Positions 7,574 through 14,221 of a stretch of 16,552 nucleotides of DNA are shown here, in pieces. The DNA comes from Pseudomonadota bacterium (GTDB lineage Bacteria > Pseudomonadota > Alphaproteobacteria > Caulobacterales > Caulobacteraceae). A model generated the notes under the pieces. It was given only the letters and a program-made list of their open reading frames with translations, ran no database searches and was not told the DNA's origin. The DNA lies in the NCBI GenBank assembly GCA_023456105.1, contig JAEYAO010000023.1, forward strand, positions 1 through 16,552, given 5' to 3'. A program made the position numbers and the translations under genes. Numbering within the stretch: the first letter of the stretch is position 1; each line of letters begins with the position of its first letter.

Positions 7574-8227
7574 CTAGCCGAGCCGGCCGAGGTCGTCGGC
7601 AGTCATCACACGTTCAATGAACTCGCCGATCAACACCTTCAGGGCCTCCAGCGAGGACAGATCCATCAGCATGGCGATGTAGCCGCGGATGTCGCGGCCG
7701 CTGATCGAGAAATTGATGTACAGGAACAGGACCACGCCCTGGTCGTCGTCCCGGGCGGACAGTTCGAAGAACAAGTCGCCGTTGCCGCGCATGACCTCCG
7801 GCAGCGACATGCTCAGGGGCCGCTTGAGCATGTTGGCCATGGTGGCCAGGCAGCCGTTGAGGACCACGTTGCCGGTCTCGGCGAGCGCCTCGCCCTCCAT
7901 GGCGAGCGCGTCCTTCGCGTCCAGCTCGTCTCCGGTGACGGCCTGCACGAGCGCCAGGCTGTTCGACTGCGGGAAGATCAGCAGGGCCCGGCCGGAAAAG
8001 GCTCCTTCGAAGTCCTGGCGCACCGCGACAAGCTCGCCGCTCTCGCGTTCGCGGATCAGGGTCGCGGCGGACTTGCGGCTCACGACCTCGACGGATGGGA
8101 CCGACAGAGTGACTTGTTCGCCAACCATATTCCGCAGACTGGCGGCCGCGCGGCTTACGCCGATGTTGACCAGCTCGGTCAAAGCGTCGTGTTCAAGCTC
8201 CGAAAGCACGACCGTCGCGCCGCTCAT
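7574..8227 (-). CDS. cheC: CheC-type CheY-P phosphatase
   Basis: This 217-residue protein matches the CheC/CheX/FliY phosphatase family, which removes phosphate from CheY-P. Both active-site-like helices are present: ELEHDALTELVNIGVSRAA (Glu18, Asn21) and EGEALAETGNVVLN (Glu117, Asn120). The repeat gives CheC its pseudo-twofold fold. It also has VSIPS-like Pro44 and a central LLIFPQSNSLALVQAVTG segment. Its ATG overlaps the stop of the preceding CheY-like gene (ATGA), fitting a cognate phosphatase for that regulator. No CheD, the usual CheC partner, and no CheZ are encoded in the window. CheC is more typical of Firmicutes, Archaea and Thermotogales than of Proteobacteria. Confidence 0.88.
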   Translation of the reverse strand: MSGATVVLSELEHDALTELVNIGVSRAAASLRNMVGEQVTLSVPSVEVVSRKSAATLIRERESGELVAVRQDFEGAFSGRALLIFPQSNSLALVQAVTGDELDAKDALAMEGEALAETGNVVLNGCLATMANMLKRPLSMSLPEVMRGNGDLFFELSARDDDQGVVLFLYINFSISGRDIRGYIAMLMDLSSLEALKVLIGEFIERVMTADDLGRLG

Positions 8228-8604
8228 CCACGTTGACGCAGCTTGAGCGCCGCGCCGGAAAGGAAGCCCTTCAAGCCGCCCTCGTTGATCGGCTTGGGAA
8301 TGAAGGTCGCATTGAGCCGCCGCGCCTGTGCGATGATCTCGTCCTGCACGTTCGCCGTCGCCAGGGCGATCGGCATCTCCGCGTCCACGCCGCGAATTTC
8401 GCCGGCCAGTTCCAGACCGTTCCGCCCCGGCATGTTGAAGTCGACGATCGTTACGTCGATCCCGCCCGCCGCGATCATGGCCAGGGCCTCGTCGGCGTTG
8501 GCCGCTTCCTGCTTGTTCCAGTCCGGCTGCAGCGCCGCTATCGCTTTGCTGACGACGATGCGGGCCAACTTGCTGTCGTCGACGATCAGGACGGTCGGTG
8601 TCAT
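8224..8604 (-). CDS. CheY-like single-domain response regulator
   Basis: This 126-residue protein is a single receiver domain without an output domain. The acidic pocket is Asp9/Asp10 (VLIVDDSKLAR), the phospho-acceptor is Asp55 (VTIVDFNMPGRNGLEL), the conserved Thr is Thr83 (LATAN) and the conserved Lys is Lys104 (IPKPI). It is the likely phosphate acceptor from CheA. The frame is open upstream to 8919, but the ATG at 8604 overlaps the stop of the STAS-like gene (ATGA) and starts exactly at the domain, so it is preferred. Its own stop overlaps the CheC start in the same way. With no flagellar genes nearby, its target may be something other than a motor switch. Confidence 0.93.
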   Translation of the reverse strand: MTPTVLIVDDSKLARIVVSKAIAALQPDWNKQEAANADEALAMIAAGGIDVTIVDFNMPGRNGLELAGEIRGVDAEMPIALATANVQDEIIAQARRLNATFIPKPINEGGLKGFLSGAALKLRQRG

Positions 8605-8897
8605 TCGGATCGCTCCATCACATTCGCAGCTTCCAGAATCGACCCTGCCGTCGTCACGCAGGCCTCGGCCAGCGCAGGTAGGACAAATCGGATCAGGAAA
8701 CCATCCTCCGGGGCGCCGTCCAGACGCGGCTGGAAGCGAAGCAGAGCTTGAACCACGGCGCTGTGCAGTTGTCGACCGTGCGAGACGTCGACCCGAAGCC
8801 CCCCGCCCCCTTCCAGCGCGCGCACAAGCGGCTCGGCGTCCTCGACCCCGCACTCGCCTTCCAGGAAGATGACATCGCCCTCGATCCTCACACTCAT
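8601..8897 (-). CDS. STAS-like small protein in a chemosensory operon
   Basis: This 98-residue protein looks like a single STAS-type domain: a short beta start (VRIEGDVIFLEGECGVEDAEPL), a beta strand and loop GLRVDVSHGRQLHSAVVQALL (about residues 33-53) where STAS proteins carry their conserved Asp and phosphorylatable Ser/Thr, and a final helix (LPALAEACVTTAGSILEA). Ser46 in the LHSAVVQ motif sits where anti-sigma antagonists are phosphorylated, but I cannot confirm equivalence. Its start overlaps the CheA stop (ATGA) and its stop overlaps the CheY-like start (ATGA), so it is co-translated with both. A role as output or adaptor of the pathway is inferred. Confidence 0.72.
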   Translation of the reverse strand: MSVRIEGDVIFLEGECGVEDAEPLVRALEGGGGLRVDVSHGRQLHSAVVQALLRFQPRLDGAPEDGFLIRFVLPALAEACVTTAGSILEAANVMERSE

Positions 8898-10816
8898 CCG
8901 ACCAACGCCTCTGGATCAAGGATCATCAAGACCTGCCCGTCCGCCAGAAGGGTGGTTCCGGAGACACCGGGCATGCCCGCCAGCAGGCCGTCCAGCGGAC
9001 GCACCGCCAGATCGGCTCGTTCCCGTATCGCATCAACGGCCACGCCCGCGATGCGGCCGCCGGACCGCACCACCAGCACTGTGCAGTCGCCGGTCACCGG
9101 TCCTCCAGGGCCGCCGACTAGCGCGGCAAGGGTCAGCAGGGGCACGGTGCGATTCCGCCAGTTGAAGGCCTGGCCCGCGCGGATCGGGATCACGGCCTCG
9201 GCCGGGACGCGAAGCGTCTCCAGCACCTCCTCCAGGGGCAGGCCGTAGGCCTCACCCTCGCTCATCACCACCATGATCCGGGTCAGCGTCAGACTGAGCG
9301 GCAGGGTGATGCGGACGGTTGTGCCCCGCCTGGGCCGGCTGTCGATCAGGATGCGCCCGCCCAGGCGCTGCACCGCCGCTCTGACCGCGTCCATGCCGAC
9401 GCCCCGGCCAGAGACGTCGGTGAGCGCCCTCGCGGTGGAGAATCCCGGCAGGAAGATCAGGTTGACCGCCTCAGCGTCGCCGAGCGCGGCCAGCGCCTCA
9501 TCGGAAATCAGGCCGCGGGAGCGCGCGGCCGTGCGGATCGCCTCCGGATCGATGCCCGCTCCGTCGTCCGCCAGCGTGAGTTCGAGCCGGCCGCCTCCCG
9601 CTTCCGCCGTCAGCCGGATCGTTCCCCGGCGCGCCTTTCCGGCGGCCTCACGCGCTGCCGGCGGCTCAACGCCGTGGTCGATGGCGTTGCGCACCAGATG
9701 GGTGAGAGGTTCGAACAGTCCTTCGATGATAGTCTTGTCCGCTTCGACGCCGTTGTCCTGCGCGATGAAGTCGATTTCCCGCCCCAGCGATCCCGCCAGC
9801 TCGCGGGCGACCCGGGGAAAGCGGCGAAGGAGGGGGGCGAGCGGCGTCATCCGCAGGGCGGTGACCTGCCGGTGCATCCGGCCGACCAGCCGGTCCAGGT
9901 TTGCGGAATGGACCGCCAGTTCCCGCGACACTTCGGCCTGTCCGGCCCCTTTGTCGGCCCGGGAGGACAGGGCTGCCAGGGCGGTTTGGGCGGCGACCAG
10001 TTCATCCATCATGCCCGCGAGCGCCTCCACCTGCCCGGCGTCGACCCGAAGGGTGCGCGCGCCTCCGCCCCCGGCTTCGCCGGAGGAGGCTTCCCTGTCA
10101 CTGGCAGGCGCGGCCAGGGCGACGATCTCGACCTGATCGGGCACGAATCGCAGCGCGGCGCGGGCCTCTGGCACGGCGGCGGTGCTCAGGGCCTCAATGA
10201 CAAGGCGGCAGGTGAAAGGGTCGTAGACGCCCCCCTCCGCCTCCCGCAGTCCCAGCCGGAGATGAACCAGCTCCGGAACGGTTCCGATCAGCCCGAGCGG
10301 ATCATCGCCGCTGAAATAGGAACCCTCCGCCGGGACGTAGCGGATCGCCGTCACGGCGTCAGACCCGGGGTGACCCTGACGCAGGACCGTCGCCCAGCCG
10401 GGGACGGCGCCGGAGGAGAGGGTCGTGGCCGGCTCCGCCTCGTCCTGGCCGAGGCGTCCCGCAAGCCTTCGAGCGACCTCGCCGGCGTCGGACGGAAGAC
10501 CGCCCCCACCCTCAAGGACCGCGAGCCAGCGCTCGGTCTGGACAAGGACGGCCAGCAGCGAGTCGATATCAGGGCGGTCCGCGCTCCGCACGCCCGACCG
10601 GATCGCTCCGAGCACGTCCTCGGCCGTGTGCAGGGTCATGGCCATGGGCGGCAGGTCGAACAGCCCGACCGAGCCCTTCAGCGTGTGGATGGCCCGGAAG
10701 GCGTCGTCCATTAGCGCCCGGTCGTCCGGGTTCCGCTCGAGGGCCAGCAGGGCGTCGCTGCCCTGCTGCACCAGTTCGGGCGCCTCGATCAGGAACTGGG
10801 CGAGCAGCTCGTCCAT
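8894..10816 (-). CDS. cheA: Chemotaxis histidine kinase CheA
   Basis: This 640-residue protein is a complete CheA. The P1 Hpt domain (1-105) has phospho-acceptor His44 in AIHTLKGSVG. A P2-like linker domain (about 150-235) has IRYVPAEGSYFSGDDPLGLI. P3 dimerisation spans about 255-330 (MMDELVAAQTAL, MTPLAPLLRRFPRVARELA). The P4 ATPase (about 340-505) has N-box THLVRNAIDHGVE, G1 DDGAGID and G2 SGRGVGMDAV. The P5 CheW-like regulatory domain spans about 505-640. CheA binds receptor tips through P5 with CheW, autophosphorylates in trans at P1 and passes phosphate to CheY and CheB. The linker carries a domain resembling those in CheA proteins of non-motility systems, instead of the E. coli P2 CheY-docking domain. 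Start overlaps the CheR stop by one base (TGATG). Confidence 0.96.
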   Translation of the reverse strand: MDELLAQFLIEAPELVQQGSDALLALERNPDDRALMDDAFRAIHTLKGSVGLFDLPPMAMTLHTAEDVLGAIRSGVRSADRPDIDSLLAVLVQTERWLAVLEGGGGLPSDAGEVARRLAGRLGQDEAEPATTLSSGAVPGWATVLRQGHPGSDAVTAIRYVPAEGSYFSGDDPLGLIGTVPELVHLRLGLREAEGGVYDPFTCRLVIEALSTAAVPEARAALRFVPDQVEIVALAAPASDREASSGEAGGGGARTLRVDAGQVEALAGMMDELVAAQTALAALSSRADKGAGQAEVSRELAVHSANLDRLVGRMHRQVTALRMTPLAPLLRRFPRVARELAGSLGREIDFIAQDNGVEADKTIIEGLFEPLTHLVRNAIDHGVEPPAAREAAGKARRGTIRLTAEAGGGRLELTLADDGAGIDPEAIRTAARSRGLISDEALAALGDAEAVNLIFLPGFSTARALTDVSGRGVGMDAVRAAVQRLGGRILIDSRPRRGTTVRITLPLSLTLTRIMVVMSEGEAYGLPLEEVLETLRVPAEAVIPIRAGQAFNWRNRTVPLLTLAALVGGPGGPVTGDCTVLVVRSGGRIAGVAVDAIRERADLAVRPLDGLLAGMPGVSGTTLLADGQVLMILDPEALVG

Positions 10817-11664
10817 CAGGCGGACGGCCGCTGGTAGACGATCGCATCCGGGAAGCGCCGGACCGTGAAGCGGTCGCTGATCCGCGACATGGACTCGGTG
10901 TGCCCAAGGCAGATGAAGCCGCCGGGCGCGAGGGTGTCGTGCAGATGGCCGACCGCCTGCGCCCGCGATTGGTCGTCGAAATAGATCAACACATTGCGAC
11001 AGAAGATGACGTCAAAGACACCGTGGGCTTTCATCGACTCCGCGTCGATCAGATTGGCTTCGGTGAAGATTACGGATTCGCGCAGATCATCGATGATGCG
11101 CCGACGTCCCTTCCCCGCGGGTTCGAAGTAGGCGTCAGCGACTGGCTGCGGCAGCCGACTGAGGGCACGGTCGCCGTACACGCCCTCGCGGGCGGCCCGC
11201 AGGGCATCGCCGTCGATATCCGACCCGACGATCTCGATATTGTAGGCGTCCACCATCCGCCAGTTCTCGAGTAGCCACAGCGCTATGGAATAGGCTTCTT
11301 CACCGGTTGAACAGGGCTGGGACCAGATGCGGATCCTGTCCCCCGGTCCCCGGGTCCGGGTGATCTCAGGCAGCAGGTTCTCGCTCAGACAGCGGAACTG
11401 GTGCTCTTCCCGGTAGAAGTAGGTTTCGTTGACGGTGAAGCTGTTGATCACCGTCGCCGCCTCGCCGGGGTCGGAGCGCAGCAGCAGCAGGTAGTTGGCG
11501 AACGACAAGGCCCCGGTCGCCGCCAGCCGCTCGTGCAGCCGCCGCTCGATGTAGTAGCGTTTGGTCTCGCCAAACTGCATGCCGGTGCGGGCGTAAAGAA
11601 ATTCGCAGAAGCGCCTTAGCTCGTCCCCGGTCAGAACCGGCGCGATGTCGGAGGGATGGACCAT
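10816..11664 (-). CDS. cheR: Chemoreceptor glutamate methyltransferase CheR
   Basis: This 282-residue protein has the normal two-domain CheR size, with no TPR or other extension. The N-terminal helical domain (about 10-80) leads into TVNETYFYRE (77-86). The SAM-binding domain shows WSQPCSTGEEAYSIAL (114-129), GSDID (147-151), DVIFCRNVLIYFD (218-230) and GHTES (254-258). CheR methylates receptor glutamates using S-adenosylmethionine, here presumably those of the double-hairpin MCP. The CheB stop and CheR start share one base (TGATG), and the CheR stop and CheA start do the same. Confidence 0.96.
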   Translation of the reverse strand: MVHPSDIAPVLTGDELRRFCEFLYARTGMQFGETKRYYIERRLHERLAATGALSFANYLLLLRSDPGEAATVINSFTVNETYFYREEHQFRCLSENLLPEITRTRGPGDRIRIWSQPCSTGEEAYSIALWLLENWRMVDAYNIEIVGSDIDGDALRAAREGVYGDRALSRLPQPVADAYFEPAGKGRRRIIDDLRESVIFTEANLIDAESMKAHGVFDVIFCRNVLIYFDDQSRAQAVGHLHDTLAPGGFICLGHTESMSRISDRFTVRRFPDAIVYQRPSA

Positions 11665-12770
11665 CAGGAGCGCCCCGCGAGCTCGAGCAGGCCGGCGGCG
11701 ACCCGATCCAGCGACAGGACCGCCTCGGCGCCGCCCGCGCGCACCAGTTCGCCGGGCATGCCCCAGACGACGGCGGTGTCCTCGGCCTCAGCGATGGTCC
11801 GGCCGCCGCCCTCCCGCACCCGGGTCATCGCCGCCGCGCCGTCATTGCCCATGCCCGTCAGCAGAATTCCGACGAGGTCCGTCGCTTCGACGTGATCCAG
11901 CGCGCTGTCGACCATCCGGTCGACGCTCGGATGCCAGCGGAAGGCGGTGCTCGACGGGGCAGGCAGAGCGACTAGGTCCCCGCCGCGGCGGCTGATGATC
12001 AGATCTGCGTCGCCCCGGCCGATGTAGACGCAGCCGGGCTCGAGCGTCGTGGGCCGGGCCACCTCACTGACTGCAAGCGCGCAAAGCCGGTCCAGCCGAC
12101 CGGCAAGGGCTCCGGTGAAGCTGGCGGGCATGTGCTGCGCCACTACGATCGGCCACGGGAAGTCCGCCGGGAGCGGGCTGAGGAGCGCGTCCAGCGCGGG
12201 CGGCCCGCCTGTGGAACTGCCGACCAGAACCAGCCGGCCGGCTCCGGCGCCGGCCATCGGCGATAGACGAGTGCGTCTCGCCGGCGCCGGCCGGGCCCCG
12301 GGAGGCGGCCGGAGCTTCGGGACCCAGGTCTCGCTCCGGGCGCGCACCCGCTCCGACAGGCGGTGGCTGCGGGGAAGCCGCGCCTGGAACGCCGCGCGCA
12401 CCTTCTCCACCAGAACCGGCCCGAATTCGTCGATCTTCAGCGAAATGGCGCCGCCCGGCTTGGCAACGAAATCAACGGCGCCCAGCGACAGGGCCTCCAG
12501 AGTCTCGCGGGCCCCGTCAGCGGTCAGGGCGGAGAACATCACCACCGGACAGGGTCGCTCGAGCATGATCCGATCCAGACAGGCCAGCCCATCCATGCGG
12601 GGCATGTGAACGTCGAGAGTGATGACGTCCGGACTGAACTCCGCGAGCATCGCCAGCGCCTCGACGCCGTCGCGCGCGAAACGGACATCAAATCCCTCCT
12701 CGTCCGCGAACACCTCGCCGATCAGCCGCCGCATCAGGGCGGAGTCGTCGACAGCCAGAAGTCGGATCAC
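11664..12770 (-). CDS. cheB: Chemoreceptor glutamate methylesterase CheB
   Basis: This 368-residue protein is a receiver plus methylesterase. The receiver (1-125) has Asp8/Asp9, phospho-acceptor Asp53 (TLDVHMPRMDG) and Lys104 (FVAKPGG). A Pro/Arg-rich linker spans about 130-175. The CheB methylesterase (about 178-365) has the catalytic triad Ser186 (GSSTGGPP), His213 (AQHMPASF) and Asp310 (TGMGNDGA). It removes receptor methyl groups, or deamidates glutamine, and is activated by CheA phosphorylation. The start is GTG 12770, which overlaps the stop of the triple-CheW gene (GTGA). CheB with CheR and predicted methylation sites in the MCP makes a complete adaptation module. Confidence 0.96.
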   Translation of the reverse strand: MIRLLAVDDSALMRRLIGEVFADEEGFDVRFARDGVEALAMLAEFSPDVITLDVHMPRMDGLACLDRIMLERPCPVVMFSALTADGARETLEALSLGAVDFVAKPGGAISLKIDEFGPVLVEKVRAAFQARLPRSHRLSERVRARSETWVPKLRPPPGARPAPARRTRLSPMAGAGAGRLVLVGSSTGGPPALDALLSPLPADFPWPIVVAQHMPASFTGALAGRLDRLCALAVSEVARPTTLEPGCVYIGRGDADLIISRRGGDLVALPAPSSTAFRWHPSVDRMVDSALDHVEATDLVGILLTGMGNDGAAAMTRVREGGGRTIAEAEDTAVVWGMPGELVRAGGAEAVLSLDRVAAGLLELAGRS

Positions 12771-14221
12771 GGCTGGTCCGACACCCCGGCGTCCATGCCG
12801 GCCAGCAGGTCGCGCTCGGCGCGGTCGAGCATTTCGCGTGGCTCGATCAGCAGGATCAGCCTCTCGCCGCCGTCGAGGGTCGCGACCCGGCTGAACAGCC
12901 GGCCGGCGTCGGCGGCCATCCCCGGCGTCGGCTCCATCTGGCGCCGGCCGATATCGACGATCCCTGACACCCCGTCGACAATGAAACCCGCCTGCCGGCG
13001 ATTAACGGTCGTGACCACGATTCGGGGGCGCGCGCCGGTCGTCGCCGCCTCCGCCTGGAAGCGGCTGCGCTGATCGATGATCGGGGTGACCCGGCCGCGC
13101 AGGTTCAGGACGCCCTCGACGAAGGCGGGCGCCTTGGGCACGCGGGTCAGCCGCTCAGGCAGGCGGACCACCTCGTCGACCGCGGTCAGCGGCAGGCCGT
13201 ACTCGTCGCCTCCGATCCGGAAGATCAGATAGCGGTCGCACTCGTCGGCCACCGCGTTCTCGTCCATCTCGCCAACCTCGCTGCGGCCGTCGGCCAGGAT
13301 GCGCGCGACCTTCTCGTCGCGGAAGAGTCGTTCGGCGGAGAGGAGGGCGACCAGTCCGCGGCCGTCCGGCAGTCGGCAGATCGCCTGAACCTGCGCCTCA
13401 CCCTCGCCGCGGTTCAGCACGGCGGGCGCGGCGTCGATGTCGGTTTCTGACACCCGGAGGATGGCGTGCAGGCGCTCCACCGCCAGACCGACGATCGCGT
13501 CGCCGACGCGGGTGACCACGATGCGTCCCGCCTCGTCCGCCCCTGCCCCGAGGCCCAGCAGCCGCCGCAAGGAGACCACCGGCAGGAGTCGGCCGCGCAG
13601 GTTGTGCACGCCCAGCACCGCGTCGTCGGAGCCGGCTACGGCGGCCAGCCGCTCCGGCAAGGTAAGAACCTCGCTGACCTCTTCCAGCGGCAGGGCGTAG
13701 GTCTGGCCCATCAGGTCGAACGCCAGCAGCGCGGTCCACGCTTCCGCTTCCGCTTCGGCTTGGTCCCCGCCCACCGTCAGATCGACCGCCGCACGCCGCT
13801 CTGCGGGGGCGCGGGCGAACTCACGACGCAGCAGGCCCTCGAGATCGAGCACCCGCAGGGCGGAATCCTCGACCGCATACAGGCGCCCGAACGCCGCTCC
13901 GGCCCCCACATTCTTCGGCGCCGGCAGGTGGGCGAGCGCGCCGACACGGTCGACGGAAAGGCCGATAGCCTCCCGGCCGGACAGCAGAAGGAGGCGGGAC
14001 TCCGGACCCGGCGTCTCCTGCCGCCCGAGCAGGCGCGCCAACGAGGCCACCGGGGCGGCCGCGCCGCGCAGGCCGGCGATGCCGAGCAGGCCCGGCGGCC
14101 CGCCCGGCACACGGGTGATCCGCGGCCGACGGAAGATCTCGGACACGTCCGCCGCGTCAACGGCGTACTGGTCCTCCCCGACGAAGAAGGTGATATAGGG
14201 ACTGGTCTCCGCGGCGCTCAC
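12767..14221 (-). CDS. cheW: Protein of three tandem CheW domains
   Basis: This 484-residue cytoplasmic protein consists of three successive CheW domains, about 7-135, 160-305 and 327-470. Domains 2 and 3 carry the canonical AVLGVHNLRGRLLPVV (201-216) and FVEGVLNLRGRVTPII (367-382) loops and YALPLEEV/YGLPLTAV strands. Domain 1 has the looser GLLGIAGLRGAAAPVA (44-59), lacking the conserved Asn. CheW links receptor tips to CheA P5; three copies on one chain could bridge several array partners, with domain 1 perhaps specialised or decaying. The start is GTG 14221, directly after the MCP stop TAG with no base between, and GCGAGG about 6 bases upstream serves as ribosome site. The length is about three times a normal CheW. 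Confidence 0.9.
   Translation of the reverse strand: MSAAETSPYITFFVGEDQYAVDAADVSEIFRRPRITRVPGGPPGLLGIAGLRGAAAPVASLARLLGRQETPGPESRLLLLSGREAIGLSVDRVGALAHLPAPKNVGAGAAFGRLYAVEDSALRVLDLEGLLRREFARAPAERRAAVDLTVGGDQAEAEAEAWTALLAFDLMGQTYALPLEEVSEVLTLPERLAAVAGSDDAVLGVHNLRGRLLPVVSLRRLLGLGAGADEAGRIVVTRVGDAIVGLAVERLHAILRVSETDIDAAPAVLNRGEGEAQVQAICRLPDGRGLVALLSAERLFRDEKVARILADGRSEVGEMDENAVADECDRYLIFRIGGDEYGLPLTAVDEVVRLPERLTRVPKAPAFVEGVLNLRGRVTPIIDQRSRFQAEAATTGARPRIVVTTVNRRQAGFIVDGVSGIVDIGRRQMEPTPGMAADAGRLFSRVATLDGGERLILLIEPREMLDRAERDLLAGMDAGVSDQP

Noticed and set aside
8604..8919. N-terminal extension of the CheY-like gene up to 8919
   Set aside because: The extension is an out-of-frame read of the STAS-like gene; the overlapping ATGA start at 8604 begins exactly at the receiver domain.
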